From Liquidambar formosana (Eukaryota; Streptophyta; Magnoliopsida; Saxifragales; Altingiaceae), in the NCBI GenBank assembly GCA_039720395.1, contig CM077833.1, forward strand, positions 4,610,797 through 4,674,796: a stretch of DNA of 64,000 bases. The letters run 5' to 3'. The position numbers and the translations under genes are program-made. This document shows, in pieces, positions 1-13,429 of this stretch. Every line of letters begins with the position of its first letter. Position 1 is the stretch's first letter. The notes beneath the pieces were generated by a model. That model did no database searches and was not told where the DNA came from. It saw nothing but the letters and a program-made list of their open reading frames with translations.

Positions 1-141
1 TTCAAAGGATGACAGTGCATAATTGCCTTGTTTCTAGAACATTCCTTATTTTTTTTGCCCTTTATTGGCCATTGAGTGATTCAATCAGTCTGATTATGTT
101 AGTTTAATTGATGTTCTTTTAGTGCGTAGTGCAAACCATTA

Positions 142-299
142 CGCTATGTTTGGATAAGGAATTTCTAGGTGGAATTTGTCTTTGAGATGGAGTTTGTAAA
201 ATTTTTATAAGGATGAGATGGACAAAATCGTTATAAAAATTTTACAAACTCCATCTCAAAAGCAAATTCCACCTAGAAATTCCTTATTCCAACATAGTG
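142..299. mobile_element. Tourist-like MITE (PIF/Harbinger type)
   Basis: A 158-bp element made almost wholly of one inverted repeat: about 67 bp at the left reappear in reverse complement at the right with a handful of mismatches, around a short spacer. Termini read CGCTATGTTTGG and CACTATGTTGG. It is flanked by TTA on both sides (139-141 and 300-302), the target duplication expected of PIF/Harbinger-derived Tourist MITEs. It has no coding capacity. It lies in the intron or upstream flank of the gene ending at 1041. Confidence 0.75.
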
Positions 300-479
300 T
301 TAAAGAATTTCAAATAATATTCTTAAACTTCTAAATATTTTGGATGGAACTAATTGAATGGCGGCTCTTGATCCATTTCATGTTCACATGTTTCTTTCAT
401 AAATATTGGAATCATGTTCACATGGTTCCAATATGTATATTATTTAAATTTATGCATTTAAACGGGTGGTTACTTACAG

Positions 480-1041
480 CCAGAACCAAGGACAATGGAT
501 ATAAAGAATCTGGAAGAGGAACACAAAGCTCTCTTATCAGATAAAGCTGGAGAAACTGAGTACTCAGAGTCTTTGCAGTACCAAATTGAGAAGTTGAAGG
601 TAGATATATTCATATAAATTAGCTTTTATTTTGTATTATTCAAAGACTGTTTAGCTGCTCCTTGAGATTTTGACAAAATGACTGCTGGATGTTGCAAGAA
701 CTGAATCCTCAGGGGGGTCCTGATTACAGGAGTATGAATAGAATCCACCAAGGATGATTATCCATCTTTGCGTTTTGTGATGACTGAAAAACCATGGTTT
801 TAAAAATAAATGAAAATTGAATAAGCATGGTATGCTGGGTTTGTCTTTTACTTTTGATTGGGTTCTGCAACTTCATGTGTTCATCATTGCAAAAGACAAT
901 GACATAAACTCATGTTTACTTTCTGCATAGGAAAGGGTCCAATTTCATTCATTTATGCTTCTTATTGTACAGGGAATTTCACACATGGTTAAATGTGCTT
1001 GCGGGAAGGAATACAAGGTGGAAGTGGATCTTTGTGCATAA
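480..1041 (+). CDS. 3' end of an unrecognised gene (last two exons)
   Basis: Two exons of a plus-strand gene that begins left of the window. Exon A, 480-599, follows a TTACTTACAG acceptor and is 40 codons in phase 0, rich in Glu and Lys and probably coiled coil (MDIKNLEEEHKALLSDKAG, ending QYQIEKLK). It stops at a GT donor at 600. Exon B starts at 973 after TTGTACAG, runs 22 codons in the same phase, and ends KCACGKEYKVEVDLCA with TAA at 1039-1041. The three cysteines could form a small metal site, but no known zinc motif is complete. I do not recognise the family. Support comes from matching splice phases and biased composition; the sequence between the exons behaves as an intron. The gene converges on SPS, whose stop lies 750 bp downstream. 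Confidence 0.55.
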
Positions 1042-1790
1042 CAAAATATGAAACACATACATGAACTACCTGAGAATAACTTGAAAGGCTGAGAAAAGAA
1101 ACCAATAGTGATTTGGATTAGAATCCATAGCTTCAACATATGAAGTTACTGAACAGGTAAATGTGAATATAAACAAAAATTGATTTTCTTCTACAACTAA
1201 TGCTGTGATAGGAATCTGATGGAACTGCTATAGTTGTTGATATAGAGAGAGAAACTAATTGTCTCTGTGAAATACAATGTTTAACATGAGCATGCCTTGA
1301 TCAAACGATTTACATATATACTAGTTGAAGCAATAATACACATAAGGATGCCTCCTCACCATGAGCTGGTTTTTGACTACATGATCTGCTGGCAAGTGAA
1401 ATGTACTACCTGTGCTAAATTTATGATTCATCATTGTGAAAACTGTGATATCTCTTTTATTTAATTTCAAAATTGTCTTCAACTCACAGTCACGTGTCTC
1501 ACTCACAAATGCAGATAAAAAGCAGATAGGGTGATTTTGACATCTCATGGAAAATAAACATTTTGTCTAAGGATGCCCGTTTATTAATCCAAGAAATAAA
1601 GTCAAGGATTATGTCAATATGCACATGTAGTGATTTAATACAACAAATTTAGATGTATAGTACTATAGTCTATCATGTATAAATAATCGTACTTTTGTAT
1701 CATCTATATGTATATGCATCAAAAACACAAATAAAATGAAGAAAAAATTAAAAAGGAAAAAAGAGGAGAGAGAAACAGGGAGTAACAAAA
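1042..1790. other. Intergenic region between convergent genes
   Basis: AT-rich sequence holding the 3' untranslated regions of the plus-strand gene and of SPS. An AATAAA at about 1594 could serve the plus-strand gene. I see no gene, RNA or element here. Confidence 0.5.
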
Positions 1791-4700
1791 TCACTTGATC
1801 CCGAGACTCTCCAGAGCTGCAGACATTTCTTGGGGTTCATAACCCTCTAAAATGGCAATGCTAGGGCTATCTTGTGGGACTACGTCTTCCCTTTTAAAGC
1901 TATCTTCGCTGCGAAGAAGCTTCTCACTGCCAGATTCTGCAGTGCCTCTTAGAACAAGGGTCTTGTGGAGGCCAACATGCAGGTCTTCGTAGTCTGTATC
2001 TCCTTGGACCCCCACAAACACCACCACTTTGGAAAGATCAATTCCCCACCTAACTGAAAGATACCTGGATAACACACGAGCAGTGTTGTTAGTGTTTAAT
2101 ATGCTCTTGTGGTGCAATTGGTTGGTGTTGATATGGGCAATGATAGAACCAGATTAAAAACATACGACATATACATGTACACACACACATGCACATACAT
2201 ACATACATACGTATGTGAACAAAAAGGGCTAACCTCAGTGCTTGGGCTCTTGATGCGAATAATGGTACTACGTTCAACCTTGATTGGGCATGCGTGTAAA
2301 CAAGGTTGCATCGGAAGCCTCTCATCCGCATCCTTTGGCGCAGGTCATCAGTCCTTCGAGTCTGCCATACATTCATTCAAAATAACCATATTAGAAGACT
2401 ATGTGATCGATCATAGAATGTATATTTGGAAGTAGGACTATAGATAGATTTTGGTTATGGTTTTTCTTCACCAGTTGATGTCATAGGCAGTGTTTGGTAA
2501 ACATCTCACCTTAGCTCCCGGTTTGATACTATAAGAATAGCAGCGGGAACCAGACGCTCCCACATACTCCACAATGTCATCTTCAGCTCCACCTTCTGCC
2601 CTGGCAAGCCTTGGCACCATGGATCTTACATTCTCACCGGGCCACCTATACTCCACGTGGGCTTCGTAGTCCATATCAGCTACCAAATTTCTCCATGGGT
2701 AATACATTTGACTCCCACTATTACAAACCAATGCGTCAAAATCTTCCAAGTTTACTTGGCTACGCCTCAATGCTTCCATGGTCTCTGGTAAACTCATACC
2801 AGTTAGCAACACAAATCCTATCCGGCCTGTGCCAAAACCCATAGCATTCATTACGTTCTTGATGATTGCTGGCAGAGTCTCGTTGCAATCTCCATTGCTA
2901 TTATAACAATCGGTGGCTATCACAAAAAGCCTCTGCCTCCTACCTGGACAGTAACTGATGCCAGCTGTAGTGCCATTAGAGCTGGCCATTCGGGTGAGGG
3001 TTTCGATGAGTTCCTTCTGTCTAGTTGCTGCATCAGACTCTCCATTAAGCTTGAAGTCTCCATCGATGGAGAATTTCAAAGAAAGGTCCTCCACATCCTT
3101 GAGTGAGTCACTCATGGGTTCTTCTTTTAGAGTAGGCATGATCTCACGACGGGCAGTTGGGTGGCGGTTCCGGCAGTGCTCCACGTGGGAGAGGTAGTTA
3201 CGACAGTGTTCAGGCCATGAAAACCGATGGATATTCTTTAAACCATTTTTGCGACAATCAAGCCAGAGGTTTTTGTCTGCCACGAGCTTTAACAGAGCAT
3301 CTGCTATGGCTTTCTGGTCATGTGGGTCAATAAGGAGGCCATTGTTAAGTGCCTGGAAGAACAGAGAGACCTCCATTTAAGAAAACATCACACTGAGTAG
3401 CAATGTAGTGATAGGCACCTATTGCAGTGCAAGAAAAAACCAAGTTGGGCCAGATTTTTGCTGTCCTCCAGTACAAATTTTTGGGTTTTTGTGGTTTGGG
3501 GGGGGGGGGGATCAACAATAATTATTACCTTAAGAATATCCACAGGCCCGCCATTTTTAGTGGCAACAGTAGGTAAACCATAAGCAGCTGCCTGCAAGAA
3601 GTAGATTATGATACAAAAATTAAGAATGCTGCATATGTTGTGGAAGTGGAAGCACCTTGGCTAAGAATCTGAAGAATGTCATTAAAATTAAAGCTCATTT
3701 AATTAGCTGAGTTTGAAGGCCAGGACTTAACCTCAATGAGTGTTAGACCGAATGGTTCCACAAGAGCAGGATTGATAAAAACTCCCTTCAAGAGACAAAT
3801 TCGCCATAGAATTGTTACTGTTAGGAGATTTAATGTTGCAACGAAGAAGACAAAAACAGGTTAAGGTGCGATGATGATGATGATGATGATGATGATACTC
3901 CAACAATAATATTTTATGGTGTTTGAATTGTGATCCATATACAGTAATACAGTAGTCAGTGTAGGCCTGATCATCTGGCTAGATGTTACCTTGGTTTTCG
4001 CAGCCAGACGATAAATATCAGGAACTTCGGACTGCTTGTGATGCTTGGGATATGCGACCTGACCATACAAGTCGTAGGTGTCGATGAGCTTGAGTACCGT
4101 CGTAAGAACAACTGAGCTGCTATTAGACATCTCCTCTATGTCATCTCTGTTACCAAGAATTAGTGTCTGCAATACCATTCATTACATAGCTCAGAATTAT
4201 TTTTTAATTAGTGCCTGGTGTCTGAACAAAGAATAAGATATTGCATTGATCGAGGATGATATTTACCAAGTTGGCTAGCTCTCGAAGGGGTCGGCACTCC
4301 CCAAAAGCCTTTAGTAAAGTGGTGACATTTTTCTTAGGGTCTGGACGGGACAATGCAAGTATCATAGGCTTGTGAGGATTCGTGAAAAATCGCATTATCT
4401 GCATATGTATTATATGATCATCTTTAGGGTCTTAGGAAAAAGAAAAAACACAAAGGGTTCCGAAGGAATGTCACTATGTTAAAATATTAAAAACTCAGTA
4501 GTGTAATTGATGAGGATATATAATAAGAATGCTGACCTCAGACCATATCGGAGGTAGGTTCCGTTTGTTTTGAGTTCGATCAGAGCCAATCAATGACTTA
4601 AGGTCGCCATCGCCTTCCAACGAATCTTGTGTTTTAACATAGCTGAAGTCCATCCCCGGGGGTATAACCTAACATTGCCATTGCCATTGCCATGTATATA

Positions 4701-6055
4701 TAATTACAGCTTAGACTGATGGATCAGTTTAATTGTTTAAGCTAGTAATAGTAATGATATTGACAGTGCACATGCAGACTCTAAAAGATGTGATGTTCAA
4801 CTCTATGTTTTTAAGTCAATTCACCACAATGTAGCTAGAAATATCAGAAAGCCATCAGGGATTGTCCATATGAAACATACCACCATCCTTGGCATGTAGC
4901 GTCCGAGGCAACTCACTCCACGCCGTCTCCTAACCCTAAGTTTCCTCTCCAACTTGGGATCGAAGCCATCGTACAAACCCCATTGCTCTTCAATCTCCTG
5001 CTTGGTGCTAGTGACCACCATTTCAGCAGCATCCAACCCCAACTCCTCACCTTCAATCCTCCTCAGGATTTTGTAGGTTGAATTTATGTCCTCCCTGGAA
5101 AGCCTCCCTTGTTTAAGCAATTGCTCGAACTTGTTCCGCCCCAGTGAATGGCCAGTTAGCACCATTGGCACGTTCAAGGCCCCAGACAAGCGTGCCGCTA
5201 CCTCCCCAGCATCAGCATAGTGGCCGTGAATCACGTAAGGCCACGTTGGCTTTCCCCCATTCACTTCGTCACCTATGGCTCTTGCCATGTTCACGATGTG
5301 GTTCAGGCCAGCATCGACGAATTCGGGTATGTGAGGCCAAAGTGATTCTTTTGGTATGTATCTGTGGAAAAGATCGATGAAATGTTCTCTCAATTATAAA
5401 TTGGGGACTGCTGCATATTAAATGAGAAGCAGAAAGAAGAGGAGCAAGGAAGTACTTGTGAGGAGGACCACATGGGAGGCGGATTATGTAGGCTCCACAA
5501 CTACCGGAACTATCGGAAGGGCATGACAACATCTCAATGGGCTCACCATAGCTAGAGTCCACCTCCGGCGACGTGATTTGTCTTGTCAGCAGATCCACTC
5601 GATACACTCCTTTTGTGTTAGCTAGAGCTCGAGCCAGTTCGACAACATATTTCACCTGAAAATCACACCATGTATATTATATATTATATTAGAGGTGATC
5701 CCATCAGCACGTGCTGATATAAGTTACATCAGCACTATGCATTGGGGGTTGTAACCCTTGCATTGATTCAATGCACCTCACATTTCACTAATGCACAAAG
5801 TACAACTCTCAATGCAGGTTTTGATATAAGTAATATCAGCACGTGCTTACCTGATCATCATCCTATATTATATATTATATATTATAGGATGATGATGAGG
5901 TATGCATGTGTTGATATAATTTATATTAACACCTGCATTGGGAGTTGTACCTTATGTATTAGTAGGATATGAGGTACATTGAACTAATGCAAGAGGTATA
6001 ACCCCCAATGCATGGTACTGATATAATTTGTATCAACACGTACTAATAGAAACAT

Positions 6056-6092
<37 letters not shown>

Positions 6093-6674
6093 AACATTTG
6101 CTCTTGTTTATAGCACGTGTGGATAGGATGTTATTACTACCTGACCGCCTGTATCTGAATCTCTTCCAAGTTCCATATTGTCTCCACGCACCAGCCCATG
6201 CAAACTACATGCATGCAGCAACAATAAGTTATATATCATCATCATTTCACTTCATTAGTCTCCATCTAGCTAGCTCCTTAATTTGATTATTTTTTAATTT
6301 ATTTATATGCAGTATATATTTAATTCTTTTGGAATTTATTTATTTATCAGCAAAAATAGACTAGCTATATATGATGCACCCACCATATATGAGTGATGGA
6401 TATACCTGATCAAGATAATGTAAAGGTGCCTGGACTTTTCTTCGTCTGACCATATTATCAAATCCGAGTTAATTCTTTGAATTGTATCCTTCACTGGTTC
6501 TGCCACGTTGGCATCACCTTTCTCCTTCTCCCCTTCTGACAGCTCCGAAAGGTCATCTGCCGCATCATTCCGACCTTGCTCACGCTCCATTCGTCGTTTT
6601 GCAAGCCTTTGTGCATCATCCCATGCTATCTAAAACCATTCATATTAATATTTTGTATATATAATTTCAATTTA

Positions 6675-6710
<36 letters not shown>

Positions 6711-7744
6711 TTTTCTTTTGTAAAAAAAAAAAAAAAAATCATATATACAATCAACGGTTAATGTCTTTTCCATTAAATGGCATGAGTACTGTACGTAAAA
6801 TACAATGCATGTGGTAGCCCTACCATTCCTCTATGGACATGCGATAATGCATTCTAATTCTAACCCTAGACTCCGCAGCCCTTAACTGGCAGCCCCTCAA
6901 TTCTCTAATATATGCCTTTACAATTGGAATTCAGACGATCAAGAAATTTTTTTTACCATTAACGCATGACAAGCTAGGGAAAGAAGGGGTGGCAATCTCA
7001 CCCTAAACCCGTGAATCTGCCCAAACCCACCCATAATAAATGGGTTTGGGTGAAGTAAATTTTAAATCAGGTTGTTTATGGGTTACCCATAATCGACCCA
7101 ATTATAAATGGGTTGATTATGGGTTAACTACAGGATCCGTTGGGTTTGATTGGGTAACTTAATAGGAGAGGGAAAGAGAGAAAGGGGGCATGAGGCGGCA
7201 TCAAACCCAACTACTCAAAATGTTTTAATGTGAACAGACCATTTTGCCCTTTAAAATCAAAACGGATCCAAAATTAGTATTCAAATCCCGATAATACCCT
7301 TCTCTTTTCTCTTTAGTACAGGAACCCTTTTTTCCTTTTGCATTTTGATTTCTTATACAAACCATCAAACCAGCTCGAAAATTAGCATTCAAATCCCGAT
7401 GACACTCTTCCTATTGCACGATGTGGTAGCTCTCGGACTAACTCATTAACCCTCCTTAAGCATTAGAAATTTTACTTGGGTTGGTGTTCTTTGTGGATGA
7501 GAGGGTCAGGATTCAAGGTTATATTCAAGTTGAGTCATGATATTTTTATTCAGGCCATGGATGTTTCTCACCCACTTTACTGAGGATCTAGAATTATCCC
7601 AAATTTGCGTTCAGTTCCACCAATTGCCCTTACATGATTCTCACTCATTTATGAATTATAATTGAAGGAGGGACAAAAAATTGAGAATCTCAAATGGATT
7701 TAGGATCTTGATTCATCTTGTATATGTATATAAACTATATAAGG

Positions 7745-7809
<65 letters not shown>

Positions 7810-10800
7810 GGGAGAGGTAAGGGTATTCTTGGCAAATTCTGCTTTTTCCTTTTTTGACTTTAAAGGATCTTTTTGACCTCAAAGGGCAAGCTGTCCATAC
7901 ACAGCATTATGTTTTAAGAGTTGTGGGAGAAGAGAAACTTCTTGTGACAATATTGCCACCCTTTTTTTTTTTTTTTTTTTTTGGCAACTTGCAATTAGTG
8001 ATATGTTTTGAACTTTGTGAAGAGTTTTGAGAGAGAGAGAGAGAGAGAGAGAGGGGAAAACAAACAAACAAACAAATTAGGGCACAAAATGGGCCGGGTC
8101 AAAAAATGGGTTGGGTCAAAATGTAGATTGGGTTGAGATCTAGGCCGGGTCACAATTGGATCGGTTGCGGGTTGGTTTCAGGTATGCACAGTAAATAGAT
8201 TGGGCATAACCCAACTCATTAATGACATAAATCACATAACCCATTAATGACTCAATCCAACCCATTTAACCTTCAACCTAAACCCAACCAACCCGCCCAA
8301 TTGCCAGGCCTACACAAAAGTACAAATAAACTTTTTTTTTTTTTTTTTCAGGCTTTTCTTGAGCAGCAGTCTCTAGATGAGGCAAAGGTCATAAGATCCA
8401 GTCTAGTGATGAAGTGAACTACTATCTGTCACTCGTTCGTTTTTTTATTTTTGTTTTTTGGTGTTTGGAAATGGCTAATGCAACTTCAATATCATAACGC
8501 GCATTGAATGGCATAGTTGAAGTGCTCGAAGTCTCAAACTTATCAAGTGCGAAAATGGTAAAAATATTGAATTGGCCTGGGTTTGTTTATTAAAATTTTA
8601 TTTAATTCTTTAGTTTGTGTTGGACTTTCTTCGAGGGTAACCTACATGCCACCATTAAAACCCTTGTCATCGTTTTATATTCCATGCCGTGAATGTTCTT
8701 CTAGAATATTATAAGAGTTAGGAAGATGCTATACACAGTCCGACCGGTCGTGTAGTGATTGGACCGTGCACAACATACGTGTGTGAGGCCTATGTCATGT
8801 TTTGTGCATGGCCCAATTGTAGAGCGATAGTTCAACCGACTGTGGATAACATTCCCCTTGAGTTATCATTTATCATGGGTGTAAATAATATACCGCGCTG
8901 GCCATGGGAGAGTTATGGGAAGTATTATCTTATGAGGAGGTCTTATAGTTTATCTATATATAATCTTGATGAGATCAATACATATTAATATAAGTTATAT
9001 CAGCATCACGCATTGGAGATTGTACTCATGCATTGGCCTAATATATCCCGTAACCCGCTAATACACGAGATGCAATCTTCAATATAGATGTTATATAAGT
9101 TATATAAATACGTGCTCACCTGATTATCATCCTATATATATACAACAGTATTCCAAAAAGGTTGTTGTGGTCAAGGTCCACTCATTATCTGACAAATTAG
9201 CTTAGGTGCAAAAACAAAGTAGTTTATATGTCTCCTAATCCTTTCCTCTATATATATAGATAGATAGAGGTATTTGTTTATTTACTTTTTTGCTTGACAT
9301 ATATTTATGGGTTATATATGTTAAATAAAATAGAACAATTTCTAGAGAAGAACAAGAGCTATTAAGCTCTTTGTCATCCATTTTATCATACAAAATATTT
9401 ATATATAATTATGAGCATTTCTAGTGTACGAGGAATTTGAGGTTCGCCGGAGAATCTTAAAGCATCTCCAATAGGAGAGTTATACCATGAGCTAAAGCTA
9501 TAAATAGCTTTTAGCTTTAAAGGGCTTTTTCTAATGAGAGAGTTAAATGGTAAGCTAAAATAGATCAGAGTTAAACTAAAAGCTAAATTTGGCTCTCAGT
9601 TTGGCTAAAAAATAGCTTTTGCTGCATTGGAGCAACTACTTTACTGCAAAGAGTTATTTTTATTGTAGGGAGCTATTTTTACACTTTTTAAATTGAAAAT
9701 AGCTTTTAGCTCACCCAAATAGCTTTTTTGGGTTAGAGATGCTCTTAGCTACACATAAGAGTCCTTGGAGCATCATTATATATTGGGAGTAGAACATCAT
9801 GCAGTTTGGTACAAGAGATGTTTCTTTTCCAATTAAGGAGAGTGCGTTTAAGCATACCTCATGTTAGGTAGTGTAGAGCTTGATTGTATTGAACATCTTG
9901 TCTTTGTTTTTAGTAAGGGTAATTTGGTATTTTTGCACTTGTAACCTATAACCATAGTTCTATATGTGACTATGTGTTATAGTGGGGGGTAGCCGTCTTA
10001 ATTCTCTTATATCTTCTTTTGCGTAAAACATAGTGAAAGTTACAGTGACTTCGTGGATGTAGGTAGAGTTTTGCCGAACCATCTAAATTTGTGTTTCTTG
10101 TGTGTACTTAATTTTTTGTTTGTACGTTTATTATCGTATCTCGTAGATCCTGGGTTGGGAAAAAATTCTCAATACCTCAATCCAAATTACAGGTTATTTT
10201 AAACCTTATTATTTTTTTTAATTATAGTTATTTTAATTATTGTTGCTACATTAATAGAAGTTCTTAATCAATATTTCTAATATTATTTATGCCGATACGG
10301 ATCCTACTCCCTTTTTTTTTTTTTGCATCCTTGTTTTTCCCTATTTAGTGGTCCATTTTTTATTATTTTTATTTTTAAAATTATGCTACTAAAATTGTTG
10401 CACCTTTTTTAAAGGACGGGTGAGGAGTTAGTGTTTCAGCAAGACTTTTGCTTAGTGCACTAAAATTTGATTCGTGCCTTGTGAAGGGCATCTATTAAAA
10501 GTGAAGACCCAAGCATGAAAGAAAGCTTTAAACTAAAGGGTGGTTGGGCTGCTGGGGAATAAAGGTGTGGGGAGCAGGAAGAAGGATAAATAAGCCAAAG
10601 TTTCTATATATGCACGAGGCAGTGGATCATTTTAAAGTTCGGGTTGGAGGGTTGATCTTCTTATTGATTTGGTTGTTATATATTCTCAGCCTTGAATAAG
10701 TTTTAATATGTTGGTCTTTTCGCCGATGAAATATTATTTATTTATTTATTTATTTGACCGATGAAATATTATTTATTTATTTATTTTTAAAAGAGCATGC

Positions 10801-13389
10801 ATGCTATTTTATAAGCTAAGAGAAATGGTATGAAAAGGTAGCCTTTGTTGTTAGGCTCCTTATTTCAGGAGATTTCATATTATATATAGGAATTTTAATA
10901 TACACATTCTTTTTTTAATTTTGATAAGCTATTCATAAACTAAGAAGAAATACAACCAGAGCTTGCAACTCCTTCAATCCTATCCGTTAAAAGAATATCA
11001 GCGGGTAAAGAGTTGATTGGAATAAAATCAAAAGCGATTATATTAAGTTGTCCATTGGGTAAGAGCATGGGCTGCTTGGTTAACTAACCTAGGAGTGTGA
11101 CGGACCACCCACATGGGAAGGATGTCAAGAGACTAGGATTCTATAACCATAGTCACATCACCTTCCACAACTATTATTAACAAAATTTCAATCATGCATA
11201 GAATATTCCATTGTGACGTGGTATAGTAATACGGGGACCAATCAAAGTTTGATATATACGGTTTTCCATCCAATGGTATTTCTCTAAAATTCGGGGATCG
11301 ACGGATATATGTATTTTAATACTCCCTAGTATATTTGATTGAATATATAGCATCGTAAGACGGAAAAATAATGTGAACACATAGCAAAAGGGATGAAGGC
11401 GCCACTCTTCCGTCGGTTTTGCGGGTTAATGCTAGGGATTGTACGGGTTAAAGGAGAGAGAGAGAGAACCTGTTTCTTTTTACGGGCAAGATGCCAGATA
11501 CGCCAGCACATATTCTCCAGCCTGTTGCTCCGCTCACGTGTATTCCTTGTTGCTATCACCTGTCATTCACCGTCACTCATAAGTTATCTCCGTAGTCCAC
11601 ACCTTTACTAGCACCACAAAAAAGGCACAACAAAAGTGGACAAAATTACACACAAGTGAGAAAAATAAAATTATTTGGTATTTTCTTCTCCAATTTTCTT
11701 ATGCCCACTCACCTTTCTTTCACTTTCTATCATTATTATCTGTTTTTGATATTTGTACAAGATAGTTTTCCACAAAATACAAGTTATAAATAGAATTGCC
11801 AAAAAAATTGTGTCTTGTCATTGTAACAAATTATTTATTCATATAAAAAAAATTATATATATATTATATTATTATTATTTTTTTTGGTAACCACTAACCA
11901 ACTAGTGATGTTGGAAGTTTGATAGAAATGGACGCCACCCTTACCCTGGGTATGATGCCTTCTTTTATCAGCCGACGTGGAAGGCATCTTTAATTTTCAC
12001 CACTTATTTTCGATGTTTGATTGAGGTTTAGACCAATCTCAAAGCACAGTCATAATTAATGTAGACAACCAAAGTCATTTATGAGAAGAACTTCTATGCA
12101 ATTATGACATGTGCTACGTGCTGTTACGACCAATGAGAGTCAAACAAAATAAGATTGTGAAGTCAAAAAATATTCTGACAATTCTATTTTACTTGGTTTT
12201 CATTGATCCGTGACACTACCTAACCATGTCACAGTTACATGAAAGTTTTTGCTCATCATTTACATGGGTGCAAAACAAATCTCTGAATGGGAGAAATGGG
12301 GGTCCACTTGGCCTACAACGGCAATGGTACTTCAAATCGTGAATAAAATTTATAATTTAGCTTTCGTTTATTTTATTTCTTAATTTACATATCAATATGA
12401 ATTGAACATACTATTTGCTTGAATTCCATTTTAACTAAACTCCTCTAATTAAGTATATCCTGCACTTGGGAGTGCGTCTCACACCACAAGTCACACATTT
12501 ATTGCTTTCTCTCATCCCAATAAAGACATAGGGTTAGAAGAAGTTTTGGTTTCAACTCATGTGGGTACGTTTGTTCTCCTATCTTATAGTCGGAAGAGAA
12601 AAAAAAAACATAAAAAAATAAAAAGGAAAATGCTACTTCACCTATATTTTCTATCGTATAGGTGAAAGCAATCATGTGAGACTCAGCATAGAATAAAAAG
12701 AAGCTACCACATATGAATGAGTGGGAGAATGTGGATGAAATAGCATAGTCCAAAAAAGACAAAAAAAAAAAAAAAAAAAAAAAAAAAGCACCATTAGGTA
12801 TATTTGAACCCAAGTTGCTATTATATGGTAACAACAAGAACCCAATGGATTTCCATTATATTTCGATTACATCTGACCTTAGCGTCTCAAGTTGATGAAG
12901 ATCTATGTCCTAAATAGGGATGTAGGGTCAGAAAAGAGAAAAAATAATATCGAATTCCAACGTGACTAGTGGTGTTATACCACGGCAATTATGATTCTAA
13001 CAGGAGATTTTATCAGGGATTTCTAATGTAACTTCGGTGTAGACTTCTAATCTCGGCCTCTATTTTCATCCAATAGTTAATATCTTTAAGTGATTTACGA
13101 GATTTGGCTGTTGGATGAAAATAGACAAATAAGATTAGAAGTACGCACTTAATTTACATAAGAGATTTCTGGTAAGATCACTTCTGTTGATTCCATTATT
13201 TACTATGTGCCCCGCGGGAATCCCACGACAGCATAGGAAAATAGTAGTAATATGGTATTGATGGTTGTGCTGAAATATTTTTTGAAAAGAACACAAGAGA
13301 CCTAATCAATCTTATTTAGTTTAACCGTATAAGTATGGAATTCGGAGGTGAATTGAGCATTCATATATAGGGAGGGGAAGATGAAGTTA

Positions 13390-13429
<40 letters not shown>

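Larger units (their letters stand above)
6630..11469 (-). other. SPS intron 2 (4.8 kb), filled with repeats
   Basis: The longest SPS intron, bounded by the donor after exon 2 (AAGAAACAG/GTTCTC) and an acceptor before exon 3 (GGTTTTAG/ATAGCATGG). Besides the elements listed separately it holds (TA)n at about 6680-6709, (TA)n then (GA)n at 7746-7806, a 20-odd T run near 7963, (GA)n at 8031-8053 and two TTTA arrays near 10737 and 10769. Confidence 0.8.

Noticed and set aside
2109..2435. 108-codon plus-strand frame
   Set aside because: It is a shadow of SPS exon 13 and its flanking introns, which contain CA/TA microsatellites.
12499..12837. 112-codon minus-strand frame with poly-Phe
   Set aside because: Generated by a long A run in SPS intron 1; low complexity with no homology signal.
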